From the NCBI GenBank assembly GCA_005784505.1, contig VCAZ01000246.1, forward strand, positions 1 to 64,000: 64,000 bases of DNA. Direction: 5' to 3'. The notes beneath the pieces were generated by a model, which ran no database searches, was not told the DNA's origin, and saw only the letters and a program-made list of their open reading frames with translations. The DNA comes from Bagarius yarrelli. Lineage: Eukaryota > Chordata > Actinopteri > Siluriformes > Sisoridae. Both the position numbers and the translations under genes were made by a program. Each line of letters opens with the position of its first letter. Within the stretch, counting starts at the first letter, position 1. Below are positions 1 to 26,510 of this stretch, piece after piece.

Positions 1-42
<42 letters not shown>

Positions 43-63
43 GAGAGGGAGAGGCAGAGAGCA
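1..63. repeat. (GA)n microsatellite
   Basis: An almost pure AG dinucleotide run from the left edge to about 40, degenerating into GA-rich sequence. It is truncated by the window edge. Confidence 0.95.
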
Positions 64-535
64 GCGATGGTAAGATTCTGCCGTTTATTACACATGATGA
101 CGTTCTAAAATGAATTCGGGGGCGGTTCTTGCATAGATATATTACAATACCGATTTTTAAAAAAAGAATTACGAAACAAACCGGTAACAAAAATAAAACT
201 TCTTGTTTGTCTTCTTGTCCCCCCAGAATAAAGATCTTAACATGGTTTCAGTTCAGTAACATCATTATTAAACAAACCGTCTCGGGGACATGGGTTTATA
301 CAGCACAAACATTCAGATGAGACGAGCGAGACGGACACGGGGGTGGGGGGGGTGGTGGTTGTGGGGGGGCCGAGAAAGGACGAGAAACACGGCCTGGTAA
401 AAAACACAGCTCCATTTCTTCAAAAAACTTCTTCAAAAAGCCGTTTGATCGATTTTGCTTTAGATTTTATTATTTTTTTATTCAGATATTTGAGAAAAAA
501 GGGTTTATCATCGGCTAAGGATGTAATGTAAATGA
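64..535. other. 3' flank of klf7, no gene seen
   Basis: This is unique-looking sequence with a short G-rich run near 341-368 (GGGGTGGGGGGGGTGG type). No reading frame here resembles a known protein, and the apparent short frames lack coding character. Confidence 0.6.
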
Positions 536-1205
536 TAAATTTATTCATTCAGAGTTAAAAAATAATAGAATTTTAATTAAGTAAATGGAATATCGTTTAA
601 ATCGTTTTTACCTCATTGATTTAGAGCTGAAAGGTTAATTTATTTATTCACTAAATCACAAAATTTACTGATTGTTTAATTTACTGATTTATTAATTAAA
701 CGATTCGAAATTTGCACTGAATATTTGATTGATTCACTAGTTTATCGATCTATTGATTCATGGATTTACTGACTCATTAAATACTCGATTCAAAAATGTA
801 CTGATTAATTGATTCATTGGTTTACTAGAATATCGATCTACTAATTCATTGATTCATTAATTAACTGATTTTTTGAATCACTGATTCACCAGTTTATCAT
901 TAACCAAATCATTAACTAACCCGATTAAAAAATGTACTGATTATTTGATTCATTGATTTACTAGTTTATCGATCTACTAATTTATTAATTCATCAATTAA
1001 CCAATTTAAAAATGCACTGAATATTTGATTTACTGATTCACTATTTTATTCATGTATTGATTCATTGATTCATTAAGTCATTAATTAACTGATTTAAAAA
1101 TGTACTGATCATTTGATTCACTTATTTACTAGTTTATCGATCTACTGATTCATTTATTCACTGATTCATTAATTCATTGATTCATTAATTCATTGATTCG
1201 TTTGC
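536..1205. repeat. AT-rich degenerate tandem repeat
   Basis: Words such as TGATTCATTGATTTACTAG, TTTATCGATCTACTGATTC and AAAAATGTACTGATTATTTG recur in the same order about every 80-120 bp, with many substitutions. It is non-coding. A shorter block of the same repeat lies in intron 3 at about 2629-2905. Confidence 0.85.
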
Positions 1206-1610
1206 TTCCATAAGAGCAAAGGTTAGTTGTGTAAAGTCATCTGGAGGAATTTATTCTGTGTGATGCTGTTAGAGGAAAGGCAGAAATGCGACTGTTTGGT
1301 GAGGGGACGCCTGTTTGCGATCGCTGTGGTAGACATTAAGAAAGATGAAGCAGATGCTGGCTGTGTTTTCTATGACAGAAAGCGGTTCAAGTGCAGGCTT
1401 TAATGAGTGTTTTTACAGGTTCCTCTCGCACAGGAAATGGATTTGTCTGATGAAGCCAATGTGTTTTTATTTATAGATGCTAAAGTGTTGCGAAACCTCT
1501 ACGTGTGAAGAAAAGCGCTAAGTTTCTGTACAGGAGGATAAAGACACATTTCTGAGATTCACATATTTACTTGATGAATATTCAGATTGGGAATATAAAA
1601 GTGTTTTCAC

Positions 1611-1613
<3 letters not shown>
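1206..1613. other. Unique 3' flank, no feature recognised
   Basis: Non-repetitive sequence downstream of klf7 that could be distal 3' UTR if a long isoform exists. No protein-like reading frame is seen. Confidence 0.45.

Positions 1614-1660
<47 letters not shown>
1614..1660. repeat. (GT)n microsatellite
   Basis: A pure TG run of about 47 bp on the + strand. Confidence 0.97.
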
Positions 1661-1661
<1 letters not shown>

Positions 1662-1698
1662 CTTGGTGGTGTTGACCTTGGTTTGTTCAGTCAGGGTT

Positions 1699-1862
1699 TG
1701 AAATCAGTCAGAGTGTTTGACCGCGCCGGCCTGATGCCAGGAAGAGCCTTTGTTGGGAGCGCGGGGAAGTTCAGTCCGAGGTGTGAAATCGAGTGTGACC
1801 GCGCCGGCCTGATGGTGTGGGCCAGGAAGAGCCTGACGCCGGAGCGCGGGGGAAGTCAGATG
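1699..1862. repeat. GC-rich imperfect tandem duplication
   Basis: Two adjacent copies share TGACCGCGCCGGCCTGATG, CCAGGAAGAGCCT and GAGCGCGGGGAAGT in the same order (about 1699-1773 and 1774-1862). The local composition is GC- and CpG-rich, unlike the AT-rich flanks. Confidence 0.8.
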
Positions 1863-2306
1863 GCTCTGGTTTTAGTCCATTAGAAAGGGCAGAGTACATG
1901 CGCGAGCGACAGATGATGGAACAGCAGGGACGCAGGCTTAACTATCGCGCGCGCCGCTCCGCTGCTCTATCTATTCCTTTTTATTTCCTTCAGAAAGCTA
2001 GCGAGACGCTGATATATTGTCACTGTGATGTTTTACTTAAAAAAAAATCTTTTGTACAATGCGTTGTCTTCATCGTTGTCTTGGTTTCATGCTAGTTCTG
2101 GCAAGAAGGAACAAAAAAATATAAATAAACGACAGGATGTGTGCAAGAACGTTAGCAAGAACAAGTCCCACGATGTTGTCAGCAGACTAAATATTGAAGT
2201 CTTTAGTCGCAACGGGGACCGTTTGATCCTCGACTGTCCCTGTGCAAACGTTTCTGAACTGTGAGTCGTATCTAAAAGAAAAAAAATCACAGAAAGTGTC
2301 TTTGTA

Positions 2307-2312
2307 TTTATT
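2307..2312 (-). terminator. klf7: Candidate klf7 polyadenylation signal AATAAA
   Basis: AATAAA on the minus strand, about 182 nt past the stop codon. A second lies at 1980-1985. Mammalian KLF7 has a long 3' UTR, so this may be only a proximal site or not used. Confidence 0.35.
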
Positions 2313-2493
2313 AGGGAAAAGATCCTGTTTGTGAACATTCCTCCGTTAGCTACGTCGCTGGGCTTCACTGCGATTTCCTGTCCAAGATCTCTCGTTAAAA
2401 CAGCGTTCGGATTCCGTCTGTGACTCGCGTAAAAGTTGCGTCCGTGTAACAATAGTTTTGTCCGGTTTCCTCTCGGAGACGTCGTGCTGTGAG
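2313..2493 (-). other. klf7: klf7 proximal 3' UTR
   Basis: Unique sequence directly following the TAA stop. Its extent is unknown. An alternative frame continuous with exon 4 stays open through it, but the family's conserved stop lies at 2494. Confidence 0.6.
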
Positions 2494-18940
<16,447 letters not shown>

Positions 18941-19262
18941 GATAATGCTCCTGATGATATGAGCGCGAGTCGCCAGAAATCCAAGAAACAGAATCCCTCA
19001 CAGCGCCGCGCGAACATTCAGCATCACTTTCCCTTCCTAGGCTTTTCTAGCCTAAAAATCGCTGTCGATGTATTTTTTTTTTAAATAATTGTTATTACTA
19101 TTAAATGAAACAATAAATGACGTGGTGAAAGTTCGCGGAAATCACAGAACCCCGAGCGGAGATGATGGAGGGGAAAAAAGCGCACCAGGCGCTTTACGCG
19201 GACCGTCTGAACGAGCGGAGACGAGGCGCGCGCGCACCTGCCACTCAGATCCCAGTGCGTAA

Positions 19263-19272
19263 CCAAATAAGG
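19263..19272. promoter_or_regulatory. CArG box (SRF site)
   Basis: CCAAATAAGG exactly fits CC(A/T)6GG. It sits 323 bp upstream of the klf7 ATG in the CpG-rich promoter region. Confidence 0.5.
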
Positions 19273-19366
19273 AAAAAAGGGGGATGGAACTGTATCGCCG
19301 TATAAGTCTATGAGGCGGAGCCACGCGCTAATGAGGGGAGGCGCCTATCAAAAACGAAACACGCGG

Positions 19367-19371
19367 ATTGG
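19367..19371 (-). promoter_or_regulatory. klf7: CCAAT box
   Basis: ATTGG on +, i.e. CCAAT in the klf7 direction, within GTCCAATCCGCG, a good NF-Y context. Confidence 0.45.
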
Positions 19372-19479
19372 ACAATGAGCTGTCAATCACCTCCCCGAGC
19401 GGCGTATTATATTAGAGCGGAATATAAATCCTGACAGTGCGAGTTCATTGAGTTCAGTGTCTGCGCCGTAAAACACACT

Positions 19480-19480
<1 letters not shown>

Positions 19481-19523
<43 letters not shown>
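19481..19523. repeat. (CA)n microsatellite
   Basis: Pure AC run of about 43 bp at the upstream edge of the CpG-rich block. Confidence 0.97.
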
Positions 19524-19525
<2 letters not shown>

Positions 19526-19719
19526 ATTTTTTTACATTTAATTTTAAGATTTAGTTTGCTTAATGAAATAACTAAATAGAAATATATATATATCGTATAT
19601 GTATTTTAAGATAACTAATTAAAATGAATCACTAGTGTGCTAGTGTGTCCGTATGCATTGAAGTGTGTATGGTAGAGTGATCAAGGGTGTGTGGAGTGTG
19701 TGTAAGATTGCATCAGAGT

Positions 19720-20208
19720 GTGTTGGGCCTTCCAGACAGGGGTGCAACCAAGGGGGGAAAGTTACGTAAATTCTAAGGGCCCATGCACTTTGGGGGGCCC
19801 CAGAGAAATGTTTTATCAGTAGGGCTGACAATATTCATAGGCAGAGGCAGGCTTTGCCCACCCAAAAATCTGTCCTGCCCCGAATCAGAATTCGGTAAAG
19901 ACAGCGGTTTATATTTTCTTTGGTCCGATTAGAGATTTGATTAAAGCAGTGTGAGGAGAGCTCTGTGTCGAGAAGTTTAAAGCAGGGATGTAGAAAGCCC
20001 CGACCAATCACCATGCAAAACCAAACAGTTTCCTGTCTTCCTGCGGTTTACACTCGCCAGGCGGTGGCCGGTCTGTAAAGGATTACGATGAAGCTGAAAC
20101 AGACAGTCACGCAATTCATAAAGTGTGAAAATATTTGCTTCCAAATGCAATGCATTGATTTTTGGTGCCTTTAACAAAGCCTGTTAAAAAGAAATGCATC
20201 ATCCCCGG

Positions 20209-20273
<65 letters not shown>

Positions 20274-20790
20274 CTCTCTCTCTCTCTCTGTTCCGTCTGT
20301 CTGTATCTAACTGTCCAGCTGTCTGTCTGCCTGTCTATTTAACTACACATTAAATAGTTACACAATTTTTGAATGGTTACTCAATTTCTTACTTTGAAAT
20401 GTTACCTGAATATTTAATTTTTATTTGGCCCAAATTTCACTCCAAAGTTTATAAAGATATTTTGTCTAAATTTGTGTTTATTAGTCCAGTCGTTCTTTAT
20501 TCTGAACTAATTAATCCTTGGTTTAAATACATATTTCTGTTTATAGTAATATAATATAATATAATGTCTTCCTAAACAAACCCAAGCAAGAATATTAGTA
20601 CAACAATATGTTGTAGAGTATCTATCTCCTTAACCCCACCCCCAAAAACTGCCCACCTGGGAAATCTGTCTGCCCACCTTTCTATAGTTGGCAAGACCCG
20701 GGCCTGTTTATTAGTATAAACAGTGCTGAAAGGGTGTGGTCACGGGCGCCCAACCTTATATTCTTTCATAGGACCCAAAATTGCTAGCAG
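19720..20790 (+). mobile_element. Interspersed repeat B, direct copy, with microsatellite inside
   Basis: Begins near GGGCCTTCCAGACAGGGGTG and carries a GGGGGGCCCC motif. Phrases match the reverse complement of 9890-10365. It is interrupted by a (CTAT)n/(CT)n tract at 20209-20288 and ends near GCGCCCAACCTTATATTCTT. A similar ending, GCCCAACCTTATATTCTTCC, recurs at 24648. Confidence 0.55.
20209..20288. repeat. (CTAT)n followed by (CT)n
   Basis: About 62 bp of tetranucleotide then about 18 bp of CT. Confidence 0.97.
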
Positions 20791-20794
20791 CGCC

Positions 20795-21088
20795 TCCTGC
20801 TTCCAAAGTAAGTGTAAAGTAGTCGGATGATCTACTTCTACTTCCATTACATTTAACTATCCCATAATCCCGCGGGAGAGAGAGACAACTCGTCATATTC
20901 CAAGTGGTGACGTTGCACTTTACAAGAGTTTAAATTCATGCTGGTTTGACGTCATATGTCACATGACGATATCAACATGGTGGAAGTTGTACATCCAAAT
21001 TTCATTTATACTTCCTGTAACTATATTAACTGTCAGGAAGTGCGTACCAGTGTAACTCTAATGCATTACATACTTTAGTAGTATGTGA
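20795..21088. mobile_element. Fragment of a repeat with CTATCCCATAATCCCG motif, copy 1
   Basis: Shares ACTATCCCATAATCCCG, GACAACTCGTCAT, TTTACAAGAG and ACATAC..TAGTAGTATG words with 26030-26220. Part of it, inverted, recurs at about 29925-29990. Class unknown. Confidence 0.5.
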
Positions 21089-21091
21089 TTT

Positions 21092-21277
21092 TGGACAAGT
21101 GGTAGTGCAGTGGTTAAGGTGTTGGACTGCAAACCTGGATGATCGGGTTTCCACCAAATTGCCACTGTTGGACCCCTCAGCAAGGCCCTTAACCCCAATT
21201 GCTCAGTTGTGTAAATGAAATAAATGTAAGTCGCTCTGGATAAGGACGTCTGCCAAAATGCTATGAATGTAAATTTA
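21092..21277 (+). mobile_element. tRNA-derived SINE, family A, copy 3
   Basis: ACAAGTGGTAGTGCAGTGGT head, GGACCCCTCAGCAAGGCCCT, TGTAAGTCGCTCTGGATAAG and a TGCCAAAATGCTATGAATG tail. The B box is eroded (GGGTTTCCACC). Confidence 0.85.
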
Positions 21278-21504
21278 AATGGACGCGAAATTAGTGACGC
21301 GGCATAAGCGACGCGGCATTATAGCCCATTAATGAGTGTTATAATATTATTGGGGGTTAATTAGTGTGAACAGTGTGTTAATTATAGTGTTGGGTAGTAA
21401 TAGAGAGGGTAAGTCTGTGTTAGTGAGTATTTTCTAGCATGTTTGTGTATTGCAGTGTGTTAATAAATGTTGGAGTGTGTTATTCAGTAGAGAGTGCCAG
21501 TTAC

Positions 21505-21562
21505 CTACAGCAGACATGGCACCCACACACTCCGGTTTCCGCATCATGTCGTAGCGAAACGT
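21505..21562 (-). other. Candidate 58-nt exon (uncertain)
   Basis: On the minus strand a good pyrimidine-rich acceptor (TTTTTCTCTGTCTGTTTAG) is followed by 58 nt and a GTAACT donor. One frame reads TFRYDMMRKPECVGAMSAV without a stop. It lies about 2.6 kb upstream of the klf7 ATG. It could be an alternative 5' exon, part of a non-coding RNA, or chance. No protein match is known to me. Confidence 0.25.
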
Positions 21563-21969
21563 CTAAACAGACAGAGAAAAACAGCAGGTCATTTGTGTTA
21601 TCGAGAAAGCAATCAGTCACGTCTGGCAGATCGCCCACGACAACACACTCCATCACACAATCTGCAGTGAAGTGCTCCTTTCTATATAAAAATGACATCA
21701 TCTTCACGGCATCAATTCTGCCCTCAGCACACACACACACACTTGCATGCACACACACTCTTCCTACGGCTTTTACACGTGTGGAAATAAAATTAACTAC
21801 AAGAGTGATCTCACCAATTTTTATGCCTGAAATAAGATGTTTTTATGCTTCCCTTTTTTCTCCCATTAGTGGTGGAATTGTGTTTTTTTTTAGCTTTTCA
21901 GCTTCCTGACTCAATTTAAATTATTCATGCTTTTAGTATGAACAAGATGTGCGGTTTAGAAAGTGTGTG

Positions 21970-22005
21970 TGTGCGTGTTTGTGTGTGTGTGTGTGTGTGC
22001 GTGCG
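21970..22005. repeat. (GT)n microsatellite
   Basis: TG run with CG interruptions followed by a G-rich stretch (GGGGGGAGGGG). Confidence 0.9.
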
Positions 22006-22184
22006 GGGGGAGGGGTGAGACGGGGGAATCCTACTACTTTTATCTAGGTGATGTGAGCTGTGTGAACATTATAAATGTTCCCAGTGATGACGACTGCGAG
22101 AGAGTCAGAGAACCTTTAAATCTTTAATTAGACTCGAAAGCGACACATTTTTGAGGTCACATGATCTGTTATTAATTGTTATTC

Positions 22185-23045
22185 TTATTTTTTAAGAATG
22201 ATTAAAATGATTCATTTTTTTCCCCTGTAATTTATTTATTTTTTACAATTGTGTTTTTCATTTTTATGTTCTTTTGGATAAAAACGAGTCATTTATTTTC
22301 GGATGATTCATTCATGTCCACGTGATTTTCCATAATGTAACTTTTGACCTTATGATTCATTTATTTTCATGTCATTTCCGACACATGAATCATTTTATGT
22401 TCATGTGTGATTCGTAACTGAATCTCTATATATTTACATGAGTTTATATGACTCTTTTCTTGAGTAAATCCCAAGTGATTTTTTTTACATCATCCATTAA
22501 TTTATTCATTAATATATTCTGAATTAAATCAATATATATATATTCATTTATTTTCAATTGATTTATTCCTTTTTATATCAAGTATTAACATAATAACTTT
22601 ATTTTCACTTTATTTATTAATTGGAATTTTTTTTACTTCCTGAGAATTTTCTTTCATTTTCGTTCTTTTCTTTTTTTACATGATTTATTAATGTAAGTAA
22701 TTGTTTATATTCCCATGGCCCTTTCCCCCCTCCGGATATATTTTGATTACTTTAATTAAATTATGTTTGAATGATTAATTTATTGAAATCATTTACTTTT
22801 GTGACTTGTTCATTTTCACACAACTCGTTTACTCTTCAGAGATTCGATTATTTGAATCATTGGGAATCATGAATGAGATGAATCGAAGAAAAGAACACTT
22901 GAAAATGAAAAATCATGATTTTTTTTGTTTATTTGTCTCATGACTTACTAATATGAATCCTATAAATGATTTAGTATATTAAGTGATCCTTTTATTTTCA
23001 CACCTTATTTATGTATTCATTTGTTTTACCTAGTGATATTATTAA
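22185..23045. repeat. AT-rich low-complexity region with TGATTCATTTATTTTCATG words
   Basis: Degenerate repetition of GATTCATTTATTTTC-like words. It resembles in texture, but is not clearly the same as, the repeat at 536-1205. Non-coding. Confidence 0.6.
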
Positions 23046-23534
23046 ACTAGTTTCTACCTCATACCCAGTTCACATTTTCTAGACCTAAAACTGAACAAAT
23101 TCACTTGTTTTTCAATCATTTTGGATAAATTCTCCATGATAAAGTGTGTTCATGTCATCCTACACAACCCGATATCCCAGAGTGCTGTAATCCTATTATT
23201 CAGCCCTGCTAGCTTGGCCTGCTGCCCTGGCACCGGGCTTTACACATGGCATTTCAGCAGGAAAGAGGTGACCAGACTGGCAATGAAACGCCCACTAACA
23301 TTCGACCAATTGACACGTTTGCCTTTTTCTGTCTTATATTTGTGCTTTTTTTGGTGTTTCGGTGTATTCAGAGCCATGGTACACTCACAGGGGATAGAAA
23401 AGATGTATAAATATGTATAAATATATGACTGTAAATATCAGGATTTTTTTTTTGTCTTTACTCTTAAATATTATGAGATATAATAAAATAATATAAAGGT
23501 CTGGATTACTTGTTTTTTTGTCCTTAAAACCAAC
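23046..23534. other. Upstream flank, nothing assignable
   Basis: Unique sequence. The frame at 23121-23420 has no recognisable protein features. Confidence 0.4.
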
Positions 23535-23810
23535 GTGTGGTTGCAGTGAGCTTCAGAAGCCTTGCACACGTCCACTCTTTAATCATTTATAATCTGTTAT
23601 CAATAGGGTTGGTAAGTGCATGCTAATGTATGCAAATCAATACCTTTGAATAGCAGTTATGCTTTGGGGCAAATGGCGTTCGGGTGAGTTAATGATTCAT
23701 GACTCAGGGCCTGTTGTTATTAGCGGTAATGTGATGCGGCTGCTTGAGGATTGATAAATGTTGTGAAGGACATTAGAAATAATTTTCAAGCAGATAATTG
23801 TTTTTAACAG
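23535..23810. promoter_or_regulatory. Candidate enhancer with tandem octamers
   Basis: ATGCTAAT (23620-23627) and ATGCAAAT (23630-23637), POU-type octamers exactly 10 bp apart, plus an AP-1 TGACTCA (23700-23706) and AACGTGTGGTTGCAG. Unique sequence otherwise. Function is inferred. Confidence 0.35.
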
Positions 23811-23834
23811 ATTTAGACAAGAGACAGACAGTGT

Positions 23835-23836
<2 letters not shown>

Positions 23837-23907
<71 letters not shown>
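23837..23907. repeat. (CTAT)n then (CATC)n
   Basis: About 70 bp of ATCT repeat grading into CATC repeats to about 23923. Confidence 0.97.
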
Positions 23908-23959
23908 CATCCATCCATCCATCAAGCCATCAAGCCATCTTTCTATCTATCCTCCCTTT

Positions 23960-24365
23960 GCAATTGGACATCCACAGTCTATTAGGCTGATGACTTCAAT
24001 GCTTACTTTGAACACTGGTGTTCCACAGGGCTTTGTGCTTAGCCCAATCCTCTATTCTCTCCGTACTCTTAACTGCATACCTGTGCATGGCTCCAATGCC
24101 ATAATCAGGATCAGCGATGTTGATAAAAAAGATGTTCAGCACCTGGCAGTATGGAGCTGTACAAATTGATGGAGCTGAAGTAAAGTGTGTATATAGTTCC
24201 TTGGTGTCCAGTGATCTCTCCTGAATCATTAATACCTTAATCCTGATCAGGAAGGCACAACAGCACCTTAGACAACTAAAGAGAGCTAACCAGTCGTTCC
24301 ACATCCTGCTAAACTTTCACAGATGCACTATTAAAAGAATAATCACAAGCAGCCTCACAGTGTGG
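23960..24365 (+). pseudogene. Decayed reverse-transcriptase fragment (Rex1/CR1-like LINE)
   Basis: The frame includes GVPQGFVLSPILYSL, the RT motif B, followed in shifted frames by RKAQQHL-RQLKRAN and a LNFHRCTIKRI-type thumb segment ending SLTVWF. This order is typical of Rex1/CR1-like fish LINE polymerases. The catalytic YADD/FADD segment is not intact. Heavily decayed. Confidence 0.6.
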
Positions 24366-24399
24366 TTTGTGTCGCTAGCTTGTTGTTTTGCTAACTCAA

Positions 24400-25060
24400 A
24401 TAGTTACTGAAGTTTTAGTAAGATGGTTGCTTTGGTATTTCAACAGGTGGGTAGGGTAATCTCAGGTGGGAAATTAGTTGTGAGATGTTAATACAATGTT
24501 TCTAACTGGTTGCTGTGGTAACCCAAAGGTGGGCGGAAGTTAGTGCCCAAACAATATGGGCGGCCCCCCATAGATATGTTTTATTAGTAGTAGCAGTACT
24601 AGCAGTAATGTATTAGTATGTTTGGTGCAGAATGGTTAGGGTGGGGGCCCAACCTTATATTCTTCCCTAAAATTGCTAGTGGTGGCCCTGTGATATCATG
24701 TATATGCTAGGTTGTTCTTAGGCGGTTGACATAGAATTCCAAATGGTCGCTGAATGTGGTGAGGTTTGTTGCCATGGTATCCCTAGGTATTTCAAGTAGT
24801 GACAAGTATGTTGCTATCTGGTTGTTTTGTTATCCCAAGGGTTGCCTGGTTGTTGCAAGGTTTGTTGCCATGGTATATGGTTGCTTGGGTGATATTAGGT
24901 GGTCTCAAGCTTGGATGTTGCCAGGTGGTTGATATGCTTAGCCAAGTTGATCCAAGTCGAGGAGTAGTGCAAGGTGGTTGCTAGGATGTTAAAGCTGGTT
25001 GTCATGGTATCCCAACCGGATGCCAGGTTGATAATAAGTGGTTGCTATTGCGTTCTAAAT
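24400..25060. repeat. Degenerate GGTTGCYATGGTATCCC minisatellite
   Basis: Irregular repeats of GGTTGCTGTGGTAACCC, TGTTGCCATGGTATCCC, GGTTGTCATGGTATCCC and AGGTGGTTGC. Includes a non-repetitive patch (24540-24700) related to interspersed repeat B. Confidence 0.65.
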
Positions 25061-26029
25061 ATTTTCTATGATGTAGTTAGTTGCGAGTGTTAGTTGTTTT
25101 ACAAAGTTGTACATCTCCATTGTGGCAATATCTGTAGGTATTAAAATATGTAGTTAAATGTTTTGTAAGTGCTTTCCAAGTTGTTGCTATGGAAGTTTGC
25201 CAATCCAATCAGGTGCTCATGCATACTGTAACATCTTAAATTAGATTAAAGCTATAAAGATTTTAAGAAAATTGATAAAGTCACCTGGGCTCTTGGGCAG
25301 TAATCTGATTATGTATTTTATGTCCACCCTTAATCTGATTATTGTTCATGTTTTCGTCACCTGTGCATATGTACAAAAAGAAACAGGATCCTTGCTTAAA
25401 ACACATAACAGAGGCTTTGTGTGAAGTGTGTCGACATTTTAACCTCACTATGGGAAATGCAGTTGGAGATAAAAGCTGGGCTTCTTACTGTGACCTTACC
25501 GACAGAAATCTGATTATAGACTGACTCGAGCAGTCCTGGAGTTTTTCTTTAAACCATTATCAGATTTTGTAAGTGCATATAAGACTGTTGATTGAATTAT
25601 TGTCGAGCAAACAGATATTTCGTATCAGATTTTTCTGTCCATGTGAACACAGTGGTGCAGTGTGTAATCCAGCGAAACTATAATGTAAAAACAATAAATA
25701 CATGGAAGAAGTGTTAGAAATATTACAGACGCAAGTCAAATAAATAAATACATAATTTTCTATAGATATAATTATGATTACTCACCGATTCTTTGCTGGA
25801 CCAAGTGCTCTTTGTTAATATGCTGATAAAAATGAACTGTGGAAGCCAATTTGTAAAACTAGCATTTAAAATAGCATACTGCTTAAATATGTACTTCCCG
25901 GCAAATCTAAAAGTCTGTTCTATATAGCATTATTATCTCTAGTGTGAATGAAACACTACATTTGCCATGTCGATACATAAGTCACATGACTTATGACATC
26001 AAAACTAACTAACAACAACCAAATTGTAT
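25061..26029. other. Upstream flank, nothing assignable
   Basis: Mixed AT-rich sequence with no gene or strong repeat recognised. Confidence 0.4.
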
Positions 26030-26345
26030 ACTTTTGTACTATGTAGTATGCAAAATTGAGTGTGTAAAGAGATTAGTATGTCCAAATCCTTAGTATAAGA
26101 AAAAAAATGACCAGATCCGAACAAATTCTGAAATGCACATATGAGGAACACTTTGCTATCCCATAATCCCGTGGGACAGACGACTCATCACTTTACAAGA
26201 GCTTAAAGTAGCTTTAAATGCTTAGTGGTGAAAAAAATACTGAAAATTTCTACATGAGTAAAATTATTTCTACTTAAGAAATAACAAAAATATTACGTCA
26301 ATAAGAGTAAATAAGTATTTTAAAACTACTTAAGTTACTTCATTA
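26030..26345. mobile_element. Repeat fragments: CTATCCCATAATCCCG copy 2 and an ACTTAAG-rich piece
   Basis: 26030-26220 shares CTATCCCATAATCCCG and TTTACAAGAG with 20.8 kb. 26221-26345 carries GAAAAAAATACTG..TACATGAGTA and AAAACTACTTAAGTTACTTC words typical of another fish repeat, with weak relatives near 40.2 and 41.3 kb. Confidence 0.45.
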
Positions 26346-26510
26346 CAAAAAAAAACTGTAGTGTGTAAAATGTGGTCTTAAACCATTCAGGTGAAGGTAA
26401 AGAATTGAGTTACAGAATCTCTCATAGTGCACAAATTCTAAATTAATTTGTCTTTTATGTCTTCTACTATATATATATAGATTACACACACAATATATTT
26501 ACACATATAT

